A DNA stretch of 64,000 bases from Cytobacillus horneckiae (GTDB lineage Bacteria > Bacillota > Bacilli > Bacillales > Cytobacillaceae). Within the stretch, counting starts at the first letter, position 1. Every line of letters begins with the position of its first letter. Location of the stretch: contig NZ_PISD01000019.1 in NCBI RefSeq assembly GCF_002835735.1, positions 1 through 64,000 of the forward strand, in the 5' to 3' direction. The notes under the pieces were generated by a model, which saw nothing but the letters and a program-made list of their open reading frames with translations, had not been told where the DNA came from and searched no databases. Of the stretch, positions 9,054 through 17,702 are shown piece after piece. The position numbers and the translations under genes were made by a program.

Positions 9054-10130
9054 TTATTCACTTGAACGACTTACTTTACTCGTCGTTTTAAACACCCATT
9101 TTAAGAGAGGAGGTACTGCAAAGAAAATAAAGAAAAGGCGAAATAATTGATATCCGGTAATAACAGATAAATCAGCACCAACTTCATGAGCAATAATTGC
9201 CATTTGATCCATTCCGCCAGGCGACAAACTTAGAAAGCTGGTCGCTGCTGAGAAGTGGAAGAAGGTGCTTAAAAGGTAACTTAATAATAAAGAGCCAAAA
9301 ATTAACAGTGTACTGAATAAAGTGGCAAGGCCAATTAATCTTACTTTATGATCTAAGTTTTCTGGGTGCATCATTAAGCCGATATTTACCCCAATTAAAA
9401 TTTGTGATAGATCTAGCAATCCAATTGGCAGTTCCGGTCCATTGAATCCGATTAACCCAAGGATAGCAGTACCAATAATAGGTCCAAGCAAGAAGGGAGT
9501 AGGCGCCTGCATCTTCTTAAAAATAATCGAAAGGAAAATGGCTGTCATTATAAAGAGTATAATATTTGGATACAACCCATTCCAAGTGGGTGCAGCGGCT
9601 TCTGTCACATAAGATTGACTTTCTCCAAAAATCGGTCCAAAAATAAGAACTGGAACGAGAAAGATAATCATAATTAAACGAATCACCTGCAGAAAAGTAA
9701 CAACAGTGACATTTACACCCTTTGTTTCCTCTGCAAGAATCATCATTTGCGAGAGGCCGCCAGGTATGCTGCCGATTAATACAGATGGATAGTTTATTCC
9801 AGTAAATTTTGAGATGAGCAAAGCTGTCATTGCACTGAATAAAATAATGAGAACCGTCATGATAAACATTGAAGGAAGCTGATGGCTGATAAAAATCAAC
9901 GCTTCTTTAGTTAAAGATAGCCCCATTGAGTAGCCTATAATGACAATTCCTAAATTTCTAAGGAAAGGTGGCCAATACAATTCTTTCTTAGTGATTAGTG
10001 AAAAAATCATGATACTCGCAATTGAGCCAAGGAGCCAGGCTACCGGGATATGTAATAGGTGAAAAATAAGCCCGCCAGTTGCAGCCAGCAAGAAAGCAAA
10101 TACAAGACTTAGCAGCTTTTGTTTATTCAT
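9054..10130 (-). CDS. AbrB-family membrane protein (putative transporter)
   Basis: A 358-residue integral membrane protein with about ten helices arranged as two similar halves. Each half carries a Ser/Pro/Gly-rich signature: IGSIPGGLSQMMILAEE near 145 and LSLSPGGMDQMAIIAHE near 310. This internal duplication marks the AbrB membrane family (COG3180), often mislabelled as ammonia monooxygenase or as a transcription factor. It is not related to the AbrB DNA-binding protein. The transported substrate is unknown. It is divergent from the PH-domain gene. Confidence 0.88.
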   Translation of the reverse strand: MNKQKLLSLVFAFLLAATGGLIFHLLHIPVAWLLGSIASIMIFSLITKKELYWPPFLRNLGIVIIGYSMGLSLTKEALIFISHQLPSMFIMTVLIILFSAMTALLISKFTGINYPSVLIGSIPGGLSQMMILAEETKGVNVTVVTFLQVIRLIMIIFLVPVLIFGPIFGESQSYVTEAAAPTWNGLYPNIILFIMTAIFLSIIFKKMQAPTPFLLGPIIGTAILGLIGFNGPELPIGLLDLSQILIGVNIGLMMHPENLDHKVRLIGLATLFSTLLIFGSLLLSYLLSTFFHFSAATSFLSLSPGGMDQMAIIAHEVGADLSVITGYQLFRLFFIFFAVPPLLKWVFKTTSKVSRSSE

Positions 10131-10258
10131 ATGAAGACCTTCTTTTAACTTTATTATTTCGATTGATGAAAGATATGTTTATATTACCATATAAAGTGAC
10201 ATTAATTTTAGTGTAGAAGTGTAATAAGTGGTAATATATGCATAAGTGGAGGGATTAT

Positions 10259-10663
10259 ATGTATTACCGATCTAAAAAAGGACCAGGCTTTTTTGCTGTA
10301 TATTGGATGATGATTTTATTGATGTCCGTGCCGCCAATTTTCTTTCTTCAAACTCATATATTTTCATTAATCATTACTCTTGCCTTATCAGGCATACTTA
10401 TTTGGATATGGTTTAAAACAGGATACACGATAAATGGAGAAAAGCTTCATATTCATTACGGACCATTCAAAAAGGAAATAAATATAATAGAAATTCACAG
10501 TTTAAGAGAAACAAAAAATCCATTTATTGATCCTGCATTATCCATTAATAAAATTGAAATTATTTATCAAAAATATGAAACTACTGCCATATCTCCAATA
10601 AACAAAGGGCAATTTATTCAATCTTTAGTAGAAATCAATCCAAATATTCAGTTTAAGAGGTGA
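10259..10663 (+). CDS. Small bacterial PH-domain membrane protein
   Basis: The 134-residue protein has two transmembrane helices (about 12-30 and 33-52) followed by a beta-rich domain (YTINGEKLHIHYGPFKKEI...) typical of bacterial PH-like (DUF1200-type) proteins. The start at 10259 is set by GGAGGG five bases upstream. The stop at 10663 is 6 bp before the ATG of the next gene, so the two are co-translated. Function unknown. Confidence 0.8.
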   Translation: MYYRSKKGPGFFAVYWMMILLMSVPPIFFLQTHIFSLIITLALSGILIWIWFKTGYTINGEKLHIHYGPFKKEINIIEIHSLRETKNPFIDPALSINKIEIIYQKYETTAISPINKGQFIQSLVEINPNIQFKR

Positions 10664-10669
10664 TTGCAT

Positions 10670-11404
10670 ATGTTTTTAAATCGTGTAACAAAGCTGCATG
10701 ACCGTATTCCTTCTCAGCAAGACTACCCATTTTCAATTCCTGCAATTAGGACAATGGATGAAATAGAAATAGCTGCTAACGTTACTTTTTTTGTAGGTGA
10801 AAACGGATCAGGCAAATCCACCTTGCTAGAAGCGATTGCTGATAAATGCGAATTTAATACAGCTGGCGGCGGGCGGAATAATACATATGAAGTACATGCT
10901 TCCGATTCGGCACTAGGAGATTATATCCGATTATCTTGGATGCCAAAAGTGACAAATGGCTTCTTTTTGCGTGCTGAATCTTTCTACCAGTTTTCTTCGC
11001 ATTTAGACGAGGTAGATACCACGGGCTTTCGGGATTATGGTGGTAAGTCATTGCATCATCAATCACATGGCGAATCCTTTTTGTCACTTTTTTTACATCG
11101 CTTTAAAGGACAAGCCATCTATTTATTAGATGAGCCAGAAGCAGCTTTATCACCTGCAAGACAGCTTGCGTTTTTACGTGTGCTATATGATTTAGCAGAA
11201 AAAGAAGAATGCCAGTTTATTATTGCCACCCATTCACCTATTCTTTTAGGTTATCCTGGAGCAGATATATTAAGTTTTGATCATGGAAAAATATCTTCTA
11301 TAAGATATGAAGAAAGTGATCATTATCAAATTACACGCTATTTTTTAGAAAATAGAGAAAGGTATTTAAATGAATTATTAAAGGAGGAACAAGATGATGA
11401 GTGA
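10670..11404 (+). CDS. AAA/ABC-type ATPase, stand-alone
   Basis: A 244-residue soluble ATPase of the ABC-like AAA_23/SMC group without a coiled-coil insert. Walker A is GENGSGKST (about 43-51), the signature-like motif is SHGES, Walker B is AIYLLDEPEAAL, and the His switch lies in IIATHSPILL. ATG at 10670 is preferred over the TTG at 10664 because AAGAGGTGA ends eight bases before it. It has no transmembrane partner nearby, so it is not an ordinary transporter subunit. It overlaps the HIT gene by 11 bases. Role unknown. Confidence 0.85.
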   Translation: MFLNRVTKLHDRIPSQQDYPFSIPAIRTMDEIEIAANVTFFVGENGSGKSTLLEAIADKCEFNTAGGGRNNTYEVHASDSALGDYIRLSWMPKVTNGFFLRAESFYQFSSHLDEVDTTGFRDYGGKSLHHQSHGESFLSLFLHRFKGQAIYLLDEPEAALSPARQLAFLRVLYDLAEKEECQFIIATHSPILLGYPGADILSFDHGKISSIRYEESDHYQITRYFLENRERYLNELLKEEQDDE

Positions 11405-11792
11405 GGATTTTTATTGTGAACAAGTGCTGAGTGGCAAAACAGAAGTAGAAAAAGTATATGAGACCGAGAATGTATTGGCTTATTACCACACAAAACCGTT
11501 CTATCCGGTGCATATTGTCACCATTCCTAAAAAACATATCGATTCTCTGCTAACCATACAGGAGGATAATCTGCTATTAGAAATATTTACTGTTATTAAA
11601 TATGTAGCATGAAAAGTAAGCGAGGAGCATGGAGCAGCCCGCGTCCTCACTAACCTCGGAAACTATCAAGATTCTAAGCATCTTCATTGGCATGTAGTCT
11701 ATGGTGAGCCATTAAAAAAGTACGGAGGCTACACCTTAATATTGACAATGTATCGCGAAAAAGTTACTGCTAAGCCTTTTTTTGATGAATAA
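11394..11792 (+). pseudogene. HIT-family hydrolase interrupted by an in-frame TGA
   Basis: The 5' part (11394-11612) encodes the first half of a histidine-triad protein (FYPVHIVTIPKKHIDSLL). A TGA at 11610-11612 stops it after 72 residues. Reading on in the same frame gives the catalytic half, including NLGNYQDSKHLHWHVVYG with the His triad HLHWHV, and stops at 11792, overlapping the convergent methyltransferase gene. Without readthrough the product lacks its active site. RBS AAGGAGG precedes the start. It is coupled to the ATPase gene by overlap. Most likely a recent nonsense mutation; a base-call error is possible. Confidence 0.85.
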
Positions 11793-12502
11793 CGGTCGAA
11801 TAGATGAGTAACTTCCTGAAAGCTTTCCGCAATGACAGCTTGAATCATTTGCGGTGATTGGCCAAAGCAGCGATATTTGATTACGTCGATGGGCGTATGT
11901 AAAAATTCTAATGAATGGTGTGTGTGGATTGAGTAATCTAGAAATTTACTTTTAGAAAGCACTTTATTTAGTTTATCAAGTATTGGTGTTCCTGAAAGTT
12001 TAGGGAAAAAACCAGGGAATATATTTGGTAGTTCTTTGCCCAAATCATCGCCTGGATGTAGGCCTAAAACAGTTCCGCCCTCTCTTAATATCCTTTTTAG
12101 AAATGGATAGGATGAGGTAGGTCCCTTCCTGTTATAGGCAAAATCAAATGAGCTGTCTTTGAAAGGAAACCCATCTTTTGAATCACCTTGAATAAATGAT
12201 ATATGGTCGCTTTTATTTTCAGCTGCTTTTTCAATAAAAGTATTTGTAATATCAAATCCGATTATTTTTTTTGCGTACAAACCATTTTGAATGGTGTAAA
12301 AACCGTCGCCACAGCCAATATCAATCACCTCTTTGTTAACAATTAATTTTTTTACTTTGCTGTCAAATATCGTTTCACCATTAGGAAGTTCATAAGTAGA
12401 TTGCCAAGGGTAAGCATACCGGCCATTCAAATGACTTAATTGATCATACCACTTAACAGAATGCGGTTGAATCCATTCAGGCAGTGCAGAAGGGTCAAGC
12501 AC
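11729..12502 (-). CDS. Class I SAM-dependent methyltransferase
   Basis: A 257-residue Rossmann-type methyltransferase. Motif I is VIDIGCGDGFY (about 81-91), followed by an acidic strand end IIGFDITN and a motif IV region SFDFAYNRKGP. The N-terminal 60 residues and the C-terminal cap are typical of small-molecule methyltransferases of the Methyltransf_11/25 type. Substrate unknown. Its 3' end overlaps the HIT pseudogene on the opposite strand, and its start is just beside the NERD-like remnant. Confidence 0.85.
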   Translation of the reverse strand: MLDPSALPEWIQPHSVKWYDQLSHLNGRYAYPWQSTYELPNGETIFDSKVKKLIVNKEVIDIGCGDGFYTIQNGLYAKKIIGFDITNTFIEKAAENKSDHISFIQGDSKDGFPFKDSSFDFAYNRKGPTSSYPFLKRILREGGTVLGLHPGDDLGKELPNIFPGFFPKLSGTPILDKLNKVLSKSKFLDYSIHTHHSLEFLHTPIDVIKYRCFGQSPQMIQAVIAESFQEVTHLFDRYSSKKGLAVTFSRYIVNIKV

Positions 12503-12560
12503 AAAATCGCCTCCTTTTTTTGTATAATGATAAATTCTCTTCTATTAAAAAATCTCCTCT

Positions 12561-12745
12561 ATAAAGCGTGTGGAAAATGATTTCCAAGTAACGAACTTTT
12601 AATTTATAGGCAGTTAGAAAAGAGAATAGAATTATCAGCAAAGGGGCAGCTATATTATTTAAATCTTGAAAAAGACTATGCAGGTGAAAAATCATCTTAT
12701 AATACACAGGTGACAAAATTAAAATGTAGGATGTATCCTGCATGA
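12561..12745 (+). pseudogene. N-terminal remnant of a NERD-type nuclease-related gene
   Basis: The plus strand encodes NELLIYRQLEKRIELSAKG followed by QLYYLNLEKDYAGE, which reads like the conserved start of Bacillus NERD-domain proteins. A frameshift near 12585 separates this from IKRVENDF upstream, and the frame ends at a TGA at 12743. Nothing of the catalytic part follows. This is recognition by eye only. Confidence 0.5.
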
Positions 12746-13245
12746 ACAATTTTACACTTCATCACAAGGATACTTTCATCAAACTAGTAGAAAATCTATA
12801 ATCTATGAAAATAAAAGAGAATCATTTCTCCCGCGTTCCTAACTTAAGCTATTCACAGCTTAAAAAATGCGCAGGTCTGTTTACAAAAATTCATTGTGTA
12901 AATCGTATAAGCTTGTAGAGCACACACAAAGTGCTTATTATTGCAAACTTAACTAATGCAGCTCTATGATTCATTTCGTGTAGAAGAAATAAGTGGATCA
13001 AAGGGGGTTGCTTAGTAATAGCAGTGCCTGAAAACAAAAGAAAAAAGGTCAAGTCCTTTATTTTTTGAGTCAGTGTTTTTATTATTTGCAAATCTTTTAC
13101 ACTTTTTAAAAATGTAAAAATTTAAGAAGGAAATTAAAAGTAGGATTAGATTACCTAATAAGCGGCCGGGATTTCTCCTAGAGGCGCTCTTATCTAACTT
13201 TGATAAATCACCTTTGATGTTTTCCGATGGACATACCAATAAGAT
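12746..13245. other. Gene-poor stretch
   Basis: No convincing gene. Two minus-strand open frames are present (12891-13091 and 13012-13239), but neither has a good RBS or a recognisable product; the second contains one hydrophobic stretch and may be debris. This lies inside the eroded 11.4-14.0 kb zone. Confidence 0.4.
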
Positions 13246-13710
13246 TTATATATTGTTTTTTTCCATTTTCCTTATCCAATTATAATAAAGAACAACAATC
13301 ATGAGCAAAAAGGGGTTAATCGCTGCTGAGTACCATAATTTCCACCATCCATGATTAAAATAACCCCATGGTTCTGGCAATGTGGTGATGCTTTCATAAA
13401 AGGTAATTGCTATAGCCCATAATGAGACATATAGTATTCGCTTATAAAAAGATGCGTCAAACGGATACCAATTAATAAAAATTATATTCACTGGAGGAAT
13501 CAATAATGTAAAAGCAGGTATCGATTTCCATTCAACATCCTTGCTAAAATACCAATAGCCCTGATATTTTTGTTCCATAAACAGATCAACAATTAATTGA
13601 AAAGCCATAGTAAACATCCAAATATGGATAATTTGGTTTTTTGTTAATCGCTTATTTGTGGTGAAAGCTATAGCATTAAAGGCAAGACAGGCAATTAGAA
13701 GTCCTATCAA
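13246..13710 (-). CDS. CBO0543-family membrane protein
   Basis: A 154-residue protein with about five transmembrane helices and many Trp/Tyr residues at the helix ends (QGYWYFSKDVEW, EPWGYFNHGWWKLWYSAAIN). This pattern matches the CBO0543 family of Bacillus and Clostridium, whose function is not known. It is flanked by decayed sequence on both sides but is itself intact. Confidence 0.7.
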   Translation of the reverse strand: MIGLLIACLAFNAIAFTTNKRLTKNQIIHIWMFTMAFQLIVDLFMEQKYQGYWYFSKDVEWKSIPAFTLLIPPVNIIFINWYPFDASFYKRILYVSLWAIAITFYESITTLPEPWGYFNHGWWKLWYSAAINPFLLMIVVLYYNWIRKMEKNNI

Positions 13711-13731
13711 TTGGATAACATCCTTTTATCC

Positions 13732-14031
13732 TTAACTTTCCTCCATAGCTACAAAATATTCTTCATTAAGCTTCACCATAATCATTATGATAAACTCATT
13801 AATTGCATCAAATTTTCTTCATCTTGATTGTTCTTGTCAATCTTAACAATTGTGTTTTCTATTGGATCTTCAAGGTCAGAATTACTAAAGTTATCATTTT
13901 CATTTCATTCCAGTTATTCTCATTGTGCTGATCATAAGGTGTGTCTTCAGGGGGCCGTTTTTGATCGGCTGTATCCCTGTGAAAAGCATAATGGCAAATA
14001 GTGTAGTTAATCATTTAAAGAGGATTTTCAT
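13732..14031 (-). pseudogene. Eroded small secreted-protein gene
   Basis: On the minus strand a start ATG at 14031 gives MKILFK, then an in-frame TGA, then a hydrophobic signal-like segment LTTLFAIMLFTG. The sensible frame then moves at least three times: DTADQKRPPEDTPYDQHNEN, then NDNFSNSDLEDPIENTIVK, then NEEYFVAMEES, ending at 13732. The pieces together would make a secreted or lipoprotein of about 95 residues rich in Asn/Asp/Glu. Family not recognised. Too many lesions for sequencing error alone. Confidence 0.55.
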
Positions 14032-14111
14032 GGTTTTGTCATTTGTTTTAATTCTAAACTGGCGATAAAGCTAAGAAACATTCCTTTCTCAGCTTTATCC
14101 TTATCAAGTTA

Positions 14112-14300
14112 TCATTGACTTGTTGGTCCTGTTTGAGATGGGGGATTTTTGCTATTTTCGTTCTGAGTGTTTAAATTGGATAGCTGAGGCATCATATTTT
14201 GAAGTTGCCCACTTCGTCCTGTCATCATACTATAGGCAGCTGCGCCAATCCCTATAGAAGCAATTATCGGCAATATTTGAACATTGTTTTTCATAATCAT
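14112..14300 (-). CDS. Small single-pass membrane protein
   Basis: A protein of about 62 residues beginning MIMKNNVQILPII behind GAGGGTG. It has one hydrophobic segment with a small-residue core (IIASIGIGAAAYSMM) and a polar Gln/Asn/Ser/Pro tail. It resembles the small YrzQ/DUF3918-type proteins of Bacillus, but the match is weak. The second ATG (14294) is an alternative start. Monocistronic. Confidence 0.55.
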   Translation of the reverse strand: MIMKNNVQILPIIASIGIGAAAYSMMTGRSGQLQNMMPQLSNLNTQNENSKNPPSQTGPTSQ

Positions 14301-14786
14301 TTTCACCCTCTGCAACTTTTTTCTTGCTCTTTTGAGCATTTATAGACTTTGTAATTTCTTTTCTTATGAGTCAAGTATTATTTTCCTCCATAATCAAAAA
14401 ATTTCTTTTCACTAGCTTTTGCATAATTCCTGCTTCAAAGGGGAATTTGTTTATGTTTTCTTAAGGTAAGTTTTTAAATTTGTTTTAGTATAAAATATGT
14501 AAACAAAAACAAATTATTAATATCAATAGCAAAGGGATTTACAACTACAATACTGAAAAAGAATTGATTTTCTTTACGCATTTCCATATTATTCTAAAAT
14601 CATTATTGAGTTTAGATAATGATAAAAAAACAGCCGAAAAACTCTTACATAGCAAGGTTTATCGCCTGTTTATCTATAGCGTATCAGGAATGAATCTTAC
14701 CAAAAATTAATAGCTTGAGTATTAAATGAAAAGTATTAAATTAGTTAGCCATAAAAGCTATGTATTTCAAGCTTTTTATCATTCGA
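14301..14786. other. Gene-free stretch
   Basis: About 490 very AT-rich bases between the small membrane protein and the EamA transporter gene. No supported frame on either strand, no repeat, and no clear terminator beyond short A/T stems were seen. Confidence 0.45.
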
Positions 14787-15674
14787 TCATGTTGTTTCTT
14801 TATAAGGATGCTGGCTTGCCAAGGTAGCAATCAGCACACCAGAGATAATAATCATTGCGCCTATGGTATCTCTTAATCCAAAACTTTCACCGAGAATGAT
14901 AACGGCAAGGAGTGCGGCGAAGATAGGCTCTAACGAAAACATAAGGCTTGTTTGTGTAGGTGATGTATACTTTTGTGCGACAGCCTGACATATAAAACCA
15001 AATGCACTGCATAAAATAGCAAGCCCTAAAATAGCTAGCCATGAATGAGCAGTGGAAGGCAATGATGGGGTTTCGAATATAAAACTCATAATGAAGGCAA
15101 TCACCCCGGCAAATCCCAACTGAAGAATCCCGATAGTTAGTGCTTCATGGCGTTTCGTAACTTTTTCTATAACCAGAATATGAATGGCATAAGCTAGCGC
15201 TGATAAAATACATAATAGGTCGCCAGGATTTAAACTGAAAGTACGATTCAATGTCATTACACCAATTCCAGATATGGTAATTAATAATCCAACTCTAATC
15301 GGTAAAGAAGGGAGTGAACGCAAAAGAATGCTTTGAATAATTGGCACGAAGACAATCGTTAAGCTTAATAAGAATCCTGCATTGGAAGCTTTTGTCATGC
15401 TTAAGCCAAAAGTGACAAAAGAGAAGACTGAAAACAAGAGAAATCCTAATATTGCCGAGGATATAAGAGTTTTTAAGTTTATGTTAAATAGATATTTATA
15501 AAAAATGAATCCGGCAACAAAAAATGCAATACTGCATCGTAAGGCTACTAGATTAAAGGTTTGCAGCGTGTCTAAACCCATTTTCATAAATATATAGGAA
15601 AGCCCCCAAAAAAAATTGACAATCACTAGTAATATCGTTGCTTTTCCTCGCATACTCATTTCGTCATTCTCCAT
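14787..15674 (-). CDS. EamA/DMT-family transporter
   Basis: A 295-residue membrane protein with ten predicted helices in two EamA repeats. The first repeat starts ILLVIVNFFWGLSYIFMKMG and the second has the conserved SLEPIFAALLAVIILGES block near its end. Members export amino acids or other metabolites; the substrate here is unknown. It is divergent from a LysR regulator 101 bp away, the usual arrangement in which the regulator controls the exporter. Confidence 0.92.
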   Translation of the reverse strand: MENDEMSMRGKATILLVIVNFFWGLSYIFMKMGLDTLQTFNLVALRCSIAFFVAGFIFYKYLFNINLKTLISSAILGFLLFSVFSFVTFGLSMTKASNAGFLLSLTIVFVPIIQSILLRSLPSLPIRVGLLITISGIGVMTLNRTFSLNPGDLLCILSALAYAIHILVIEKVTKRHEALTIGILQLGFAGVIAFIMSFIFETPSLPSTAHSWLAILGLAILCSAFGFICQAVAQKYTSPTQTSLMFSLEPIFAALLAVIILGESFGLRDTIGAMIIISGVLIATLASQHPYKETT

Positions 15675-15775
15675 TCCTTATCTATTTCATTTGTATTATA
15701 ATCAAGAACATAGTATTAATAAAACGAATCTTTTTCATAATTTACATTAATAAAATTCATATAAGGGGAGAGAAT

Positions 15776-16651
15776 ATGAGCTTAGTGAAATATGAAATAT
15801 TTAGCAAAGTAGCTGAAGTTGGAAGCTTTACTAAAACTGCAGAAAGCCTTGGTTTAACACAGTCTGCCGTCAGTCATGCAATCGCTAACCTTGAAAAGGA
15901 ATTTGGTTTTCCGCTTGTACATAGGAATAGAGGGGGCATCTCATTAACAAATGATGGCTATGTCATTTTAGTAAATATTAGAAAGGTATTGCATTTTGAT
16001 GAGCAATTGAGGCAGGAAGCAGCGAAAATAACAGGGTTGACAAAAGGTACGGTTAAAATCGGTACATTTACAAGTGTTTCTTCAAAATGGTTGCCAGAAA
16101 TCATTAATAAAATGGAGAAGGAGTTCCCTCATATAAGAATTGAACTTATAGAAGGTGATTATTTTGAAATTGAAACTTGGCTATTAAACGGAAAAATCGA
16201 TTGTGGTTTTATTAATGTGGATCATTCTAATCACTTTGAGATTATTCCCTTAAAAAAGGACCGCTTACTATGTATTGTGTCGGAAGAAAATGCGTTATCA
16301 CGGCAATCGATGATTGAATTAGAACAATTAAAAAACGTTCCTTTTATTATGCCTACCTATGGAGGCTATCATGAAGTCAAATTCCTATTTGAGAGCAAGG
16401 GGATTGAGCCCAATATACGGTTTGAGCTGATGGCCGAGGATTCAATAAAATCTATGGTTGCACATAATCTCGGAGTAAGTATATTACCGGAAATGCTGCT
16501 TGAATCAATGCCTTCAGGGTGCAGCGCCATTCCGCTTACAGAAGATAGCTTTAGGGTGCTAGGTCTTGCTGCTCGATTTAATCTATCGCCGGCAGCGAAA
16601 CAATTTGTCGATGTCACAAAGCGCTGGATTCAAGAGACTTCCGTATCATAA
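15776..16651 (+). CDS. LysR-family transcriptional regulator
   Basis: A 291-residue LysR regulator. The N-terminal winged helix reads FSKVAEVGSFTKTAESLGLT, followed by SQAVSH-type recognition residues (SAVSHAIANLEKEF), a linker helix and a periplasmic-binding-like effector domain (about 88-291). The start at 15776 follows AAGGGGAGAG; the open frame runs 46 codons further upstream through the divergent promoter region and is not used. It most likely regulates the EamA transporter gene that diverges from it. Confidence 0.93.
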   Translation: MSLVKYEIFSKVAEVGSFTKTAESLGLTQSAVSHAIANLEKEFGFPLVHRNRGGISLTNDGYVILVNIRKVLHFDEQLRQEAAKITGLTKGTVKIGTFTSVSSKWLPEIINKMEKEFPHIRIELIEGDYFEIETWLLNGKIDCGFINVDHSNHFEIIPLKKDRLLCIVSEENALSRQSMIELEQLKNVPFIMPTYGGYHEVKFLFESKGIEPNIRFELMAEDSIKSMVAHNLGVSILPEMLLESMPSGCSAIPLTEDSFRVLGLAARFNLSPAAKQFVDVTKRWIQETSVS

Positions 16652-16657
16652 AATCAA

Positions 16658-16692
16658 GTAAGCCGATTGAAATCATTTCAATCGGCTTGATG
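16658..16692. terminator. Bidirectional terminator between lysR and osmC-type genes
   Basis: A 13-bp perfect stem AAGCCGATTGAAA / TTTCAATCGGCTT (16660-16688) lies between the two convergent stop codons. Confidence 0.8.
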
Positions 16693-16699
16693 GTTTACC

Positions 16700-17140
16700 T
16701 TAAATAATTTCTACGTGAAGCTCCATTTCAACATTACCTTGTATGGCTCTGGAAATCATACACGAACTTTCTGCTTTTCTGGCGAGCTTAAGCGCAAGTG
16801 AATGTTCCCTGTCGCTTGCTCCATCTAAAAGCACAATTTTTGGTTTATGGATTATTTTTTTATATGTAATTACTCCATTCGAATCATTTACTATTGCAAT
16901 AGAATCCATCGATAAGTCTTTTTTCTCGAGACCGCTTCTTTCCATCATGGCTGCTAAAGTGATGATATAACAAGTTGCTGCTGCTCCAAGCAGCATTTCA
17001 TCAGGATTTGTACCGACTCCTGGACCATTCATCTCTGGTGGAATAGAAACCTTTGTTTTTAATTGGCCGCTTTCAATTTCACCTACGTCATTTCTTAAAC
17101 CTGGCCAATGTGCTTTCAAATGAAATTGATGATCTGCCAT
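16700..17140 (-). CDS. OsmC/Ohr-family peroxiredoxin (SACOL1771/YmaD-like)
   Basis: A 146-residue OsmC-type thiol peroxidase. The two redox cysteines are visible at Cys57 (LGAAATCYI) and Cys127 (ESSCMISRAI), as the family requires. The N-terminal AHWPGLRNDVGEI and PPEMNGPGVGTNPDEML blocks match the SACOL1771-type subgroup. It reduces organic hydroperoxides in the cytoplasm. Convergent to the LysR gene. No regulator of the OhrR type is nearby. Confidence 0.9.
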   Translation of the reverse strand: MADHQFHLKAHWPGLRNDVGEIESGQLKTKVSIPPEMNGPGVGTNPDEMLLGAAATCYIITLAAMMERSGLEKKDLSMDSIAIVNDSNGVITYKKIIHKPKIVLLDGASDREHSLALKLARKAESSCMISRAIQGNVEMELHVEII

Positions 17141-17344
17141 ATGATGACCTCCTTTTCTAACTGACTGGCAGTAGGGTCACGAATTAAGTAACAATATACT
17201 ACCTCCAGCATGATTTAACTTTTGAAAATGGTAAACGAGAAACTGTGTTCACCCACTTATATAAGAACTATATCAAACAGATTGGCTTTCATCAAAAAAC
17301 ATAATCATGTAAAATAATAGTAAAACACTACATAGGGGGAAAAG

Positions 17345-17632
17345 GTGAGTATACTAGATTGGTTTATTAAAACGAAAAGTACATTATCTGAATTTTTAGC
17401 CTTTTGTATAGGCTTCGTTGCAGCAATCTTTTTGCCGAATATATTGAATTTAGCCCGGACAGAGATCATCGTTGCCATCATCCTCATTTTTATTTTTATG
17501 CGCGGTTTGGAATGGGTTTTAGCGAAAATTCTTGGTGACAGAGATAGAAAGCTTTCTAAAAATAACTATTTTGTTATGGCTATCATTTTTCCAGTGCTAG
17601 CAATTTTTTCTTATATTCTTTTTGGCACATAA
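17345..17632 (+). CDS. Small three-helix membrane protein
   Basis: A 95-residue protein starting with GTG behind GGGGGAAAAGG. It has three hydrophobic segments (about 17-33, 40-56 and 75-93) separated by short basic loops (GDRDRKLSKNN). No family recognised. It lies 70 bp before exoA on the same strand with no terminator between, so the two may be co-transcribed. Confidence 0.65.
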   Translation: MSILDWFIKTKSTLSEFLAFCIGFVAAIFLPNILNLARTEIIVAIILIFIFMRGLEWVLAKILGDRDRKLSKNNYFVMAIIFPVLAIFSYILFGT

Positions 17633-17702
17633 GCTTTTGCAAGAACATATATTCTATGTTACGCTATGATTCTATTAAGTTATGACAAGGAGCGGCAGCA
17701 AC

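Noticed and set aside
12495-12749. 84-residue minus-strand frame with hydrophobic N-terminus
   Set aside because: It is the antisense of the NERD-like remnant, has no RBS and overlaps the methyltransferase start.
13012-13239. 75-residue minus-strand frame with one hydrophobic stretch
   Set aside because: No RBS, no family, located in eroded DNA; possibly debris, not supported as a gene.
14301-14786. Possible short plus-strand frame (about 34 codons near 14605-14710)
   Set aside because: No RBS and no recognisable product in very AT-rich sequence.
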